Numbered from the stretch's first letter, positions 37,801-48,915 are shown. The stretch is DNA of 64,000 bases from Simmondsia chinensis (GCA_018398585.1 JAGTTD010000005.1:6813355-6877354); one strand, 5' to 3'. Numbers and translations are program-made. The notes: a model not told the origin generated them from the letters alone.

Positions 37801-40800
37801 TTTGTAATATTTATCCAAAGGAAAACGCAGAAAAGAACTCTTAAGTGTACATCAATCCCTAAGCAGATGTTGTTGACATGCAGTCCGAGGAACTTGCTAG
37901 AAAACTCCGAGCAGAATTGGCTGCTGAAGAGCATCGTGGGCTTGAGCTGAACGAAGTTTTAAAGGAAATTATTATTCCTGAGTTGAAGACCCCAAGCAAA
38001 CAGAAACCTCGAGTTGCTAGAAAAGTACGTATATGTATTATTGTTTACATTTTTTGGTTACGTGGAATACATATAGGATTGGTCTTGAGATTTTAGAGGC
38101 CTAAAACAAATTTGATCGGTGTGCCTTTTTTATGACTGAGCTGTTTTAGGGTAGCTTAAGCACATCTCAAATGATACACGTTATATTATAATAGCGGCTA
38201 TGATACGGGCTTTTTATATATTATACATGCATATATGTGATTATAATGCATAGCATATGGTTGATTATATCTCCAATAATGAATGGCGATGTACGATAGA
38301 AGCAATTTGATAATACGACTAATTTTCATAGGGATTCTTTACAAATTGGGGGCTTCAAGCAACTGCTTCTATTGTTTGGGGTCTTGACTGGCCTTGTACA
38401 CATTATTTTCTTTGGAAAATCCCTTGTCATGATTCCCGTTGTATAGCTCATTGGTCTGATGGTGCATTTGTTGATTTCCTGAAAAGAGAATTTATCTTTT
38501 AGGTATCCTGAGTTTTGGTCTTTTATCATTGTAGGTATTATGATGTTTCAATATATATTAGGAGATATTTTGAGGTTTAAAATTTTTATCGCTCAAATGC
38601 CTTAAAGTTTAAAATTTTTATCAATTAGGTACTTCCTTTAGAGATTGAGTAGCTTATTGTTAGAAAATACTGGCATGGAACATGATTGCGATAATATATG
38701 GGCATCCTCCATTAGATTCTAATGGTTTTTTTTTCCTTGTCAAGAATGCTAATCTGACGCATGTTTCGGCAATATACGTAGCTTTGATTAGAAATCAGTG
38801 GATATTGGCTCATATATATTATCGTGATTATGTATCACATTAGCATTTCATACTGAAAATTGGCCGAGTTTTGACAAAAATTCACCGGATTCCGATGTGA
38901 TAAAATTTTCGAACCTCATCAATCCCTCGTTATACATATATTGAATTCTCTAGTTACCAAAGTGATAAATGCTTAAACCTTAGATTACCATATATTTACC
39001 TATTAACTTACTACCTCTTGCATCACATACATTGAGAGTGAACCAGGAGGTCTACTCTTTTCTTTTCTTTTTTGAAATTATGTAGTATCTTTGGTAATGG
39101 ACTCTTAGATTAATTTATTTCGTATTGTCATTGCATTTTGTTACTGGCTAATGGCTACGTAAATATTTTAGTGCCTGCTTGGTATCATTTTTTGCTTGTC
39201 TTTTTTAGTTTTTAAGAAAATAAAAGATATATTTTGGAGATGCTTTTTTCTACTTTTTGGTTTTCCGTTTTCCAATTTATTCCAAGTTTGAGTGATAATT
39301 AAAAACAGAAACCAAAGCAAAAAATAATCGTTTTCAAGACTCCATTTTTCATTTATGAAAAGCCAAAAACTGCAAACAATAAAATGGCCCCTAATGACTC
39401 TTTTGTTCATGCTTTAGTGGCTACGTTACGGGCTAGTGGCTACATAAATAAATAATAGCCGTTAGTAACATATTTGAGCTGGCCATATACACGATTGAGC
39501 ATTATTTCACGGTACTTCTATAGTGTACTTCATAATGGATATAAAATAGATTATATTATATTTTATTTATTAGAATGTATTTATAAACATATATACATGT
39601 TGAAAACTTACATCATGGTATCCAAATTAATGATGGTAAGACTATTCATTCAAATTTTGCAAACATGAGACCCAAAACTAACCGTGGTCAGTTATATAGC
39701 GTCTGTGACACTTTGCTTCCACGACACCATGATCAGAAACATCGATGTGATTCGATGGTCATGGTAGTTACTTTCATGAGACTTCTTCTCCTTTCTTCTC
39801 CCAACTCGATGAGAGTTCATTATGTAAGGTAAAAGAACGAAAAATTGTTAGGGACTATCCCTGTCGGCTGTTGGGAATTATGTCAGTTCTCTTAAGACCT
39901 CATGCTTAGGGGTGAGTAGTCTAACCGCTACGCCAAACCCCTTTTATGCAGGCTAGTATTGAGCGAAGGAAGATGTCAAGGCGCCTTGAAGAGGAAGCCA
40001 TGGCTTATTTTGATGAGTGCGTGTCAATATCAACTTTTGATGATTCAGATTTCTCTTCACTCGAGGATCCACCATCAGTTGGCGTCATTGGCCCAGCTGA
40101 TGAGAAATCACATTTTCAGGAAGGAGCTCCTTGCAGAGAAACTGCTTTCGGTGCCATGGAAACCCAGGTATTTCTCCTTTCTTTGGGTTGTTGCTGTTGA
40201 GTAATCTACGTGCGAGTCTAGTACTAAAAAGTCCTGCATTGGAATTGTGATAAAGAAGAGATTAACGTGTGAATTTATATATGAGTATTCCACATGTTTA
40301 GCGTTTTGAACATGGAAAAGAAGCAAATGTGTTGAATTTATGTTATAATGAGGTAAATTCAATCGAAATAATGAAGGTGACGACTATTGGGACGACCCAA
40401 AATAGAAGGGTTGATTATGATTGAGGTGCAGAAGGTGCATGAACTGCTTATGTAGTGAGCCTAGAATCATCTTGCCCATGCAGAGTATAGCAGTTTCTTC
40501 TAATTGTTGTTTTCTATTTGCAATTTTTATTTATTTTTTTGCCGAACGGCAAGAGAGAAATTCATTCAACTATCAAACAAAAGCATATACAATTTGATTT
40601 CAAAGGAAAACAAGCAAACACTCAAAAACTCAACAAATCGAGCTACCGAACCTTACAAAGATAAACAAACCTATTCCAGACCATACAAATTATGCTTGTA
40701 GTGATATCACATTCACTATTAGAACTATACAATCTTCTATTTCGCTCACTCCATATGCTATAAATCATCACCGACAAGACCACCGATGAATCCGACTAAT

Positions 40801-41948
40801 CCACTTTTTACTTCTGACTTGAGATCCATACCATGCAATTAAAGCTTCAAAAGCTACTGTATTTGCAATTTAGTTTATCAGAAACTAAAAATTATGTTTT
40901 GAAAAACTATTTTTTTTGTGTTTTTGGTTTCCTGTTCTCAAATTTCAGTCAAATTAGGGGGGAAGAAAAACTGAAAATAAGAAAAATTAAAAAAAAATGT
41001 ACTTTAAAATCAAAAACTACAAATAGAAAATGATACTAAATGTGCTCTAAAGAAATTAATGCAAATAAGGTCAATGCTGAATTTGTCCGCATGCCTAAAA
41101 AGAAGTTGCAAAAAAGTGGCATCAGTCAGTAAATAATTTGCTCGGATGACTGTCGAATCTGTGTTTAAATTCTTAAGTTCTGCTCATACATGTCTCTTTT
41201 TGACTATATATCGTTCTTCGCTAGGGGTGTAAATGAGCCTACTCTAATCTCATCAAACTCAAGGCTCGACTTGGCTTGAGCCTAAACACGGCTTAGTGAG
41301 CTTTCAGCAGAGCTTGGATCATTTAGCCTCAAGATAGTATCATTCAGGCTCCAGCTTGACTCATTAGGGATTTAAAATGGTCCATTTAGGGGCCAAGCTT
41401 GGGCTTGTATTGCTTAGTTAACGAGTTAGCTTCACTACACTCGATCTTGAAACCGCAAATGTCATTGTCTCATGTGCATTTACTCAAATTATAATTTCCT
41501 TACCAATATCTTACCGATTCATAAGAAATAATTTCAAAAATGTATGCTTATTCTGAAGCATTTTCGCTTTCAGGATCGTAGCAGACCGAGTCCACCAACA
41601 CATAGCTGCGAAGATTCCAGTTCAACCGCCGACACCAACGGCATGGAGTCCTCAGATAGAAGCAGACAACAATTTTCATTTGGTCAGAGGATCACAAAAG
41701 CCTCGTCACTTGAACAAGACATAAGAAACTTTGTCAATGGCTTCGCCAAAGACCGCAAGAGTGCAAGTACTGGTTCTCATTTTCCAAGACGCATTCATCA
41801 CCATACAGACGAGTACAGCTCTCGGGTACCTATTGAGAAATTTCTTTCTGATAGGATGACATTTAAGAACAGTATCGAATCGGGTAGTATGCTCTTGTGT
41901 GGTGGGGCAACCGGGTTTCGGTTTGCTGCTTTTGGTTCTCTGTGGTAA
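31808..41948 (+). CDS. Unrecognised Ser-rich, basic plant protein (8 exons, 565 aa)
   Basis: Exons 31808-32236, 34128-34334, 35548-35640, 35726-35830, 37089-37220, 37884-38024, 39952-40167 and 41574-41948. All introns are phase 0 with GT-AG borders, and the frame stays open to TAA/TAG-type termination at 41948. Residues 1-143 are Ser/Thr/Arg-rich and likely disordered (KRAIPRRSRSVSAFSGRNLD), with a Gly run. The middle is helical and charged (LARKLRAELAAEEHRGLELN; RRKMSRRLEEEAMAYFDECV), with an acidic-Ser patch after it (STFDDSDFSSLEDPP). There is no signal peptide, membrane segment or catalytic motif. Coherent splicing across 10 kb argues strongly for a real gene. Function is unknown. It could be cytoskeletal or nuclear, but nothing proves either. 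Confidence 0.82.
32640..32720 (+). mobile_element. tRNA-like SINE fragment
   Basis: tggtataatggtttcatcct looks like an A box, and gtggttcgaaagt looks like a B box about 45 bp later. It lies in intron 1 of the 565-residue gene. No duplication was found. Confidence 0.4.
33142..33415. mobile_element. MITE
   Basis: Terminal sequences ggtcttgtttgttgcca and the inverse of gggctcttgtttggttggca are complementary over about 15 bp. AT-rich, no ORF. It lies in intron 1 of the 565-residue gene. Confidence 0.5.
33552..33782. mobile_element. MITE
   Basis: Ends gggtctgtttagtgttg and the inverse of gggcctgtttggtagcg are complementary. The two halves also pair internally. It lies in the same intron as the MITE at 33142. 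Confidence 0.55.
34377..34739. mobile_element. Tourist-like (PIF/Harbinger) MITE
   Basis: Termini GGCTCCATTTGG and the inverse of GGCTTCATTTCA, with TAA on both sides (34374-34376 and 34740-34742). A 3-bp TWA duplication is typical of this superfamily. It lies in intron 2 of the 565-residue gene, next to an hAT-like element. Confidence 0.7.
34781..35387. mobile_element. Non-autonomous hAT-like element with CTCGG/GAGCC arrays
   Basis: Flanks ggtaaaat and ggtaaaaa (8 bp, one mismatch). Ends ttggtgtaaacgaacc and the inverse of taggggagtaaacgagcc. Runs of ggctcggctcgg near the right end and cgttaaaaactcg repeats inside form dense subterminal arrays. No ORF. Confidence 0.75.
37266..37715. mobile_element. 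Degenerate element with AGCTCAAGCTC arrays
   Basis: Many imperfect agctcaagct/ggctcggctc repeats occur, and a right end that reads aaaagggtgtgcatgagccg on the minus strand, like hAT-type ends elsewhere in the window. The left end is unclear. It lies in intron 5 of the 565-residue gene. Confidence 0.4.
38523..38990. repeat. F550 family, copy 2
   Basis: It shares tttgaggtttaaaatttttatc and tcaattaggtact with the copy at 21408, and a complementary right end. It lies in intron 6 of the 565-residue gene. Confidence 0.55.
39172..39394. mobile_element. MITE
   Basis: The left end gtgcctgcttggtatcatttt and the right end aataaaatggcccc are partly complementary, and the interior halves pair (aaaacagaaaccaaagc with tttttggttttccgttttcc). 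It lies in intron 6 of the 565-residue gene. Confidence 0.4.
39850..39945 (-). mobile_element. tRNA-like SINE fragment
   Basis: On the minus strand ggtttggcgtagcggttaga resembles an A box. It shares taagcatgaggt with the fragment at 32640. It lies just upstream of exon 7. Confidence 0.35.
40520..40850 (-). mobile_element. Probable LINE 3'-end remnant
   Basis: The minus-strand translation in pieces (HRWSC, WFIAYGVSEIE) resembles the end of plant L1 ORF2 proteins, but it is interrupted by stops. It lies in the last intron of the 565-residue gene. Confidence 0.3.
41224..41450. mobile_element. hAT-like left end, truncated
   Basis: It starts taggggtgtaaatgagcc and is followed by ggcttgagcc/aggctc repeats, like the complete elements at 15029 and 34781. 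No matching right end is visible. Confidence 0.35.
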
Positions 41949-42142
41949 TGGTTGATACCCGGAATGTCACATTTGTGCCCAGAAAATGTCATTTTTTGGA
42001 ACTGTATATGGTAATGCATTTATGGAAGTATGGGTTATAAATGAAATTTTTTTTCTTTTGAGCACTATAAACCATTAGCAATGTGTATTTTTTGGCTAGC
42101 AAGCAAGTTTTGGAGAGAGAAGATCTAAACGTATGATATCTA

Positions 42143-42425
42143 TTTTTTTTTTTTTTGGACAATAAAAAGCAACATACGTACCCAGTGCCCTAAGGGCTCC
42201 CGCTTAAGCAGGTTTGGGGGGGCGGATGTACGCAGCCTTTCTCATTCAGGTTGTTAACCTAAAGAGAGGCTGTGTCTGAGTGCTCCCAATCTGAGGGGCG
42301 AGGACTTCCCAGGAGGTCACCTATCCTGATACTGCTTTTGCCCAAGCACGCTTAATTTCGTAGTTCTAATGGGATCTAGTGATGACGTGTTGGCACCCTC
42401 TTTGGTATTGTTCTAATGGACAAAA
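42143..42425 (-). mobile_element. 5S rRNA-headed SINE with poly(A) tail
   Basis: Flanked by an 11-bp duplication TATGATATCTA (42132-42142 and 42426-42436). On the minus strand the 5S-like head (tcccattagaactacgaaat; ggataggtgacc) joins the tail module, which ends in about 15 A residues. It lies just downstream of the 565-residue gene. Confidence 0.85.
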
Positions 42426-42436
42426 TATGATATCTA

Positions 42437-42857
42437 ATTCTAGAATCTCAACTTTGATATTGTTTTACCATTGGATTAAAAACCACTCCCAACTATAGGG
42501 TTTTTCACTTGAAGTTTTTGATTTTATACAAAACCTCCCCCCCTTTTAAAATCTTTTCAATCAACCACCTACCGTTAGATTTCTTAGATTTACTATTGAT
42601 AGGAGCGTGATTAAGGTTTTTTATACGGATTTTTTTTTACTTTACCACACTAGGGTTTTGATTTTTCAAAAAAGTATCCCAACTTCTAAAAAATTTTCAA
42701 TCAACCACCTCTATTAGGTCTGTTTTATTTTCGTTAAATGTGACATGGATATGACCTGGTTAAGATTTGTAATTGCGTGATTAACAGATAACAAATGATT
42801 ATGGTTAGTGTTAACTAATTAAAAATGCTTAGCAAATTAATAAACAAACTAAGATTT
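42437..42857. other. Intergenic DNA
   Basis: Two similar stretches (ttttcaatcaaccacctac near 42,565 and ttttcaatcaaccacctct near 42,695) suggest an old repeat. I see no gene. Confidence 0.45.
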
Positions 42858-42883
42858 GGGGGGGGGGGGGGGGGGGGGGGGGT

Positions 42884-42913
<30 letters not shown>
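42858..42913 (+). repeat. 56-nt poly-G run
   Basis: An uninterrupted G tract apart from one T at about 42,883. Such a run would form G-quadruplexes, and it is far outside the composition of the surrounding AT-rich DNA. It may also be a sequencing or assembly artefact. Confidence 0.9.
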
Positions 42914-42914
<1 letters not shown>

Positions 42915-43964
42915 GAAGTATAAAACATAAGAAATATTCTAGCTTCGTTTCTCCCTGTTTTCTCGTTATTTTCACTGTCTTCTTTCTTCCTTTTCTGCTA
43001 AGTATGGAATATATTTTTGCTGACGAGGTATCCAGTTAGCCAGTAAGTCCCGGTCTATGCGGCGACCCACATACTACAAAAGTCAATTAAGTATGAGATT
43101 CCTTAGAAAAAGGTTTAAGGGGGAAATTAAACTCCAAACTTTTTGGACTAAAACAATCCCTCATTTGCTTCTTACTATTAAGACAAAGCCTAAAGAAAAG
43201 TGTGGTTGATAATGTGGGCCTAGAAATAAATGAGCTAATGTTTGGATATTATGGGCCAAAATAGAGGCCCAAAATATTTAAGAGCCCAAATCCAAAGAAA
43301 TAGGTCATAAACTGTTGTTACCCTTTGAAAAAAAAAATATGAGCAAGGCACTTTGTGTAGCTCGCTCGGTGAGTGAGCGCCTCTCTTTGACCTCTCAGGC
43401 TCGGGTCGCCCACAATAAAAGATGCCTGGAAAGCTGAGTCTGAAGAACCCGACAGGTCTCCTAAAAACTCTAGTAGAGCAGGTCGCTTTTAACCTATCAA
43501 GTAGCTGTGGGGCGTCACAACCCACATTACTTGACACCGGTGCCTATATATATGTCACTCGACACACATGCAAAGGGTTTCGGATTCTCTGTCTCAATAC
43601 TCACATGGGCTGCACAAGGGGGCAGTCTTCCACAAACTCCATATATAAAAACGGGATTAATTTTAGATCTCGGGTACTAATTTTAAAAACTTTATCAGCT
43701 GAGTTAGCTGATATCTTCGATTTGATATGGGTCCCAGGTATTCAGCAAGTGAGAATGAAACAAAGGAGAGAAAAAAATAGACATGGGACACTTAAGAGTG
43801 CATTAAGATTTCTCCTCACACTTGGCATTTCTCTCGGCTGTATTACACAACCCCACAATATTCTCACTGACATCTACTCCCCTCCCTCCTTTCTTTTAAC
43901 ATTTTTTTGGACAATTAGCGACAAAAGTAGCGATACAAAGTAGATAATAGATGGTTCTCTGACA
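42914..43964 (+). repeat. LTR-like or other repeat sequence upstream of a tRNA-Met primer site
   Basis: A 173-codon open stretch at 43422-43943 matches nothing I recognise. The DNA is less AT-rich than its surroundings and ends in gttctctgaca directly before a primer-binding site, so at least the right end is LTR sequence. The left border is not defined. Confidence 0.35.
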
Positions 43965-44240
43965 TGGTATCAGTGCCTTGTTAATCAAGAAGTTACAAGT
44001 TCGAATCTCAGCAGCCCTTACTTTTATTATTAAAATAATTTAAACATAAGGTATGAGATGAGCCTGTGTACTATCCATGCTTCAAGCCCAATTGGTATTC
44101 GCGTGGGGGGCATATTAGAGTATAAAAATATTCCTGAGATTTCACTCATCAGTTTAAGTTTTTCGAAAAGTTGGTTCCTTAATATAGCCCTACAGGTCGC
44201 TTCGATTCGGGGGAAAAAAAAATCCTTCTTTTAACATGAT
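43965..44240 (+). mobile_element. TRIM-like LTR element remnant with about 148-bp interior
   Basis: tggtatcagtgcc at 43965 is a tRNA-Met-type primer site after an LTR end (ctctgaca). At 44104-44112 a gtgggggg tract precedes what looks like an LTR start (attagagtataaaaatat at 44113). The space between holds no ORF, as in terminal-repeat retrotransposons in miniature. Both LTRs look incomplete. Confidence 0.5.
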
Positions 44241-44305
44241 TCTTATTACCATTTTTATTTCCTGTGATTTTTCAGTTTTTTCTTGAGAATTTTTTTTAAC
44301 AAAGG

Positions 44306-44960
44306 AATGATTTAGATTTACCTAAATTTTGAGCATTTATCGTATAAATATTTTATAGTTTTAATAGGTGAGGTACCTTTAGGTTTAAAGTTTTATAGTA
44401 TTCAAACACTTGAACTTTAAAAATTTTATCAATTAAGTATTTGTATAAATTTGTTAGATTTTGGGTAGGAAATTTTGATGCTAATCTACAACAACAACAA
44501 TAACAACAACAACCTAGTGCTTCCAAGGGCTCCCGCAAAAGCAGGGTCTGGGGAGGGTAGGTGTACGCAACCTTCCCTCTTCAGGGGCCTACCCTGAAGA
44601 GCGGCTGTTTCCGAGGACCCCCAGAAATTTTGATGCTAATCAATATATATATATATCTTATGATATTTTTATCAAAAATATTGACATGACATTATTTCGA
44701 CATTGTTTAGGTAGCTTTAGCTAGAATTTAATAAATTTTTATTATAATCTACTTTTTTTTTTTTGGTTAAAAGAAGTAATATAGCTCATATATATTACCT
44801 TAGTTACGTAACACATCAACATTTTCTAATGAAAAATAGTCGAATTTGACAAAAATTCACCGTATTTCGCTAAGGTGCCTAAGTGATAAAATTTTTATAT
44901 TTTAAAAATCCTTATTATATATATTGAAAAATAATGGTATCTTGGTATTAAATGCAAATA
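44306..44960. repeat. F550 family, copy 3, interrupted by a SINE
   Basis: It shares aattttatcaattaagtatt and attcaccgtatttc motifs with the other copies. The SINE at 44487-44623 lies inside it. Confidence 0.55.
44487..44623 (-). mobile_element. Short SINE made only of the shared tail module
   Basis: A perfect 18-bp duplication gaaattttgatgctaatc (44469-44486 and 44624-44641) flanks 137 bp. The minus strand reads gggggtcctcggaaacagcc ... gggagcccttgg and ends in (GTT)n. There is no 5S head. Confidence 0.9.
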
Positions 44961-45683
44961 AAAAATCCATTTTTATAAATTTTATTAGGAAATGTGATTT
45001 TTCAAATTTACCTTTGTATTAAAAATTGAAATATTGTCTTCTTATTTACTAAGCACATTCTTTATATTATTTTTTTGTTTATGGGTTTTAGATTTAAAAA
45101 AAAAAAGGTAAAAGTAAGGTTTTGAATATAATTTTTTTCATTTTTTTATTATCATGCTTTTAGTTTTTAAGACGTTTTTAAGAAAAATATTATTTTCAAA
45201 GTTTAACTTTTAATTTTTAAAAAATCAACAGTTGAAAATATAATATAAATTTTTTTTGAACGAAGAAAATATAATATAATAACATCATATACCTGTGTAA
45301 GTTTGATATCATTTTGTATTTACAAGTTTAATTTATAGAAAGCAAAAATAAGACTTTGAAAATAATTTTTTCTTACCTTTTTTATTAATTTTTAATTTTT
45401 TCTGGTTTGAACAAGATAAAAGTAAGAAAATTTTATTCCAAAACTCTATTTTTGGATTTTTAAATTAAAATTCAAAAAATAATTTAATGGACCCTAAGTT
45501 TTTCTTCATTCAATTATTTCTAATTTATTCAAAATTTATAATTTTTTTTTTCCTCTAAAAGCACTTAAAAACAAAAAAAAGTGATCCTCATTTTCCTTCA
45601 TTTATAAAAGATATAAAATATTTTAAACCCCGTAAAAAAAATGTAAGATCTAATTTTACCTAATCAATTATTTTATAGGAAAT
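44961..45683. other. AT-rich intergenic DNA
   Basis: Stretches such as aaaaatcaacagttgaaaa and ttttctggtttgaaca look like MITE debris. I cannot define borders and see no gene. Confidence 0.4.
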
Positions 45684-46275
45684 TATCATTTCAATACCTC
45701 AAAATTTGAGCATTTATTATATAAATATTATGATAAAGTGTGTTAAGTTTTAAAAATTTTATTATCTAATTAGTTTTTCTTGTAAAAAACAAGCGAATTA
45801 CAGAAAAAAGTTAGTCAAATTCCGACAAAAGTTTCATAATATATATATATATATAAGCAAAATATGGCATATTAATATTCTCAATAAAAATGATCAATTA
45901 TGACATACGATACTTATATATTGTTGGATTTACGTTATACATCTATAGTTTGCATTAAAAATATACCAAATTTTGGCAATAATACTTTGTTAATAAAATT
46001 CTTAAACTTTAAGTACTTAGATGACAAGACTTTTAAAATCTCAGCGTATTTTTTTTTTATTTTTTATGATGGTAAAGCTACAGGGAGGGGGGAGGGGATA
46101 AACCCCTTAAATCCTCAATAAAGAGGAGACCACTTTTGAGCTTTGTGGGATTTGATCCCGGGTCACCTCGTTGGCAAACGGCGATCACGACCACTCGGCT
46201 ATATCCCTAAGGGACAAAACATTATATTAATTAGATAATAAATATTGAATTCCCTAGTTTATATATAGTAAATAT
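45684..46275. repeat. F550 family, copy 4, interrupted by a SINE
   Basis: It begins ggaaattatcatttcaatac and contains the family's internal motifs. A tRNA-derived SINE lies near its right end. Confidence 0.5.
46069..46214 (-). mobile_element. tRNA-derived SINE
   Basis: The minus strand starts agggatatagccgagtggtc (A box) and has cgggatcaaatccc (B box) about 45 bp later, then a T-rich body and a C-rich end. It resembles a tRNA-Ser/Leu-type head. Confidence 0.65.
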
Positions 46276-46953
46276 TTAATAATATTTATAAGTAAAAAAA
46301 AAAAAAAAAAAGAAGAATCCAAAAAGGGGGGGCACTGAAAAAAGCAGAAATGTAATAGGCAGCATGGCTGCACCCTCCTTCTACTCCTTAGCCAAGTGTT
46401 CGGCTTCCTCCCCCCACATTACAAAATGTAAATTATTCTGGAAAATTATAACTCAGATATTTTAGAAATTTGATATATATAAAATAAGATACACTAAATG
46501 TTGAATTAATATTTTACTATTTAAGTTTTATATGTCGGAATTCAATAAATTTTTGTAAGAATGTGACCGAATTTTATACATAAAAAACTAATATAGTATA
46601 TGTTTATCAAATTATATCGATGTTTTAAAAAAAAAGGGTAAGTGAATTATTATAAAATGTCATTGGATTTTGATGTATACTACTTATGCATTGTCGAAGT
46701 CATCTGTCGTATTAGAAATTTTGGACAGAAATCATCAAATTTCAAAGACATATGCTTATATATTATCGGATTTATGTTCTACTTTAGCATTTTCTAATGA
46801 ACGTCTTTCGAATTTCAGCAGAAGGTTAACTAATTAATAAAAAATAGGATTTCAGGGTATTTTAGTGGTAAAATTTTTAAATTTTAAGGTATTCCAATGT
46901 ATATATTGAAACTTTAGAATATTAGACGATAAATGATCAAATCTCAAGATATT

Positions 46954-48638
46954 TGATGTGTTGTATTCTTATATGTTTTATTCTTTATTTCCATGACATT
47001 TTGGGCGGCTCTATGTGTATTTTGATGCTATTTATATCTTAATAGGCTTGGAATGTGCAGGAATGAAAGAGACTTGAAATGCAGTGAAGAATTAGGGCAA
47101 ACAAGCAAATTTGGAGACTCAGAGAAATCTAACCTCGTGTGAGAAAAAAGACCAATTAGGTCAAAATTAAGCTAAGAAAAGTCTCCCTTTAGGTGTGCAA
47201 ATCGATTGGCCAAGCATTCTGGCAAACTGATCAAGCCTAACATGAGCAAAAGTTTGAAAGAAGAATATCCATGACCCAATAAGATCTAGGCCCACCGAAG
47301 ATTACCACTGAGATCACCTCTATCTCTTCGAGAGCTTCGTTTTGATATGTAATTTGCCTCGTAAATCCTTACTAATCAAAAGTTATATGTGTTTTAAGTT
47401 ACATGAGTACTGGCTACTAGAGGCATCCGATTGATCATACACTGGCCCCTTAAGGAGCAGATATAAATAGGGGAGAGGACACATATTTTGTTCACTTTTT
47501 GTTTCTTTTGTCATGTTCCTCCCTCCCCAAGTCACCCCGAGAGACCGAATTTTTACGAAAGTCGAAACACAAGTGGTCGGAGTATTGGAGGATCAAAGCT
47601 AGAGTCGCGTCAACACCGATCAAGGGAATTTTCAATTCTTGAGTCTTGTTTTCTCTTTCGCTTTTGAATTTGCGATCTGTAAAATTCTTATAAAGGAGTA
47701 GATCTTTAGTTTAGGGATGAAAGGCTTTTAATTGTCTGGATCCCGGATTTATTTTCGTCTGTTATAATAACTGTATATTTTTTGCATCCATGTATGGGAT
47801 TATATATTTTAGATTGGTTGTCCTTTTATATACTTATAGTCATGATTTGATTTACCTAAGAGGATACCAACACGCAAGTATCGGATCCCATTAGAACTTC
47901 GAAGTTAAGCGTGTTTAGGCGAGAGTAGTACAAAGATGGGTGACCTCCTGGAAAGTCCTTGTGTTGCACCTTTTAGGTTGGGGGTTCTCAGAAATAGCCT
48001 CTCTTTAGGGTAACACCCTAAAGGGGAAGGCTGCGTATATCCACCCTCTCAAGACCCTGCTTAGGCGGGAGCCCTTGGGCACCGGAAAGGTTGCAGTCAT
48101 GATTTGATTTACTAATTTTTTCGCATGTTGTCTTGAGATTTTCATGAGTGGTTAGAGTGGAGTTTGTACCCAACCCTAAATGTAGTCTTCTATATAGAAC
48201 CCTGCTAAATTAGGTGTGACAAAGGAACTAAATAGTGTTATTGACATAATCGATACAACATAGAGTAATTAGATGGTTTATACCCTTATACTAGTTCATT
48301 AACTTAATTAAGTTTTAATATTTGTTTACAGCTTTTAGCTTAAATCTTTAAAGATGTTGTCGTGATGAAATATAATGATTGGATCCGAGATGGCTAACCT
48401 AAATTTATACCTTAAACTACCCTTGATTGACTTGGCAATTTAATTTACTGTTCAATAGTTCTTTTAATTTTATTAATTCCTCAATTCACTCAACCAAACA
48501 GAATTTAAATTGATTTTTTGTCACCATAATTAGCTTTATACTGATTACCTGTGGATATGACACCCGTATATCTACCACAGCTAGACTTATTTGTAGACTT
48601 ACGAATGCACGATTTTACACACTTTTAAAACCACATCA
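46954..48638 (+). repeat. Solo LTR of a Ty3/gypsy element, containing a SINE
   Basis: It starts TGATGTG and ends CACATCA. Flanks atatt and atatc suggest a 5-bp duplication. Without the SINE it is about 1.43 kb. It shares gtttagggatgaa, acaaaggaactaaatagtg and tttacacacttttaaaacc motifs with the inverted LTRs at 53643 and 57585, so it is a diverged member of that family. Confidence 0.72.
47856..48094 (+). mobile_element. 5S rRNA-headed SINE (complete, best 5S head)
   Basis: A perfect 18-bp duplication agtcatgatttgatttac (47838-47855 and 48095-48112) proves the whole 239 bp moved as one unit. Plus-strand order: ataccaacacgc, cggatcccattagaacttcg, gaagttaagcgtgtttagg, gatgggtgacctcctgg and gtgttgcacc (the 5S 3' end), then ttttaggttgggggttc and the tail module to gagcccttgggcaccgg. 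The 5S A and C boxes are nearly intact, so RNA polymerase III transcription is plausible. Confidence 0.93.
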
Positions 48639-48744
48639 ATATCTAAGTGATAGTTTCACAATTATTTATACTGCACGTCTTTATATTTTATATACTTATT
48701 AATTTATTTTTCTAATATTCATAATGATATGAATCTAATCTTTT

Positions 48745-48915
48745 TTGGTAACGAAGGATTGAGTTGTTCCAGTTAACCCTGGCCCATGAGAAAGCCCACA
48801 ATCTCCATGAGTAGGTAAGTCATGAGTATATCCTCAGCGAGAATCGAACTCCTGACTCCTGGACGATGACTGCATGAGTAAGAGACACCACCAACTGAAA
48901 CGCCCTCATAATGGG
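48745..48915 (-). mobile_element. tRNA-derived SINE
   Basis: The minus strand contains gcgtttcagttggtggtgtc and caggagttcgattctcgc (B box), then a body with gggctttctcatgggcc. The related partial copy at 50185-50305 confirms that it is a repeat family. Confidence 0.65.

Larger units (their letters stand above)
46440..48665. repeat. F550 family, copy 5, split by a solo LTR
   Basis: The left part (46440-46953) ends gatcaaatctcaagatatt. After the solo LTR the repeat resumes atatctaagtgata, completing the family's terminal repeat. Confidence 0.65.

Noticed and set aside
43422..43943. 173-codon gene
   Set aside because: No domain is recognised, it lies in LTR-like repeat DNA and it has no splice or start context. 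It is kept only as repeat sequence.
47866..47975. A functional 5S rRNA gene
   Set aside because: It is part of a SINE bounded by target duplications, lacks tandem repeats and has substitutions, so it is a derived head.
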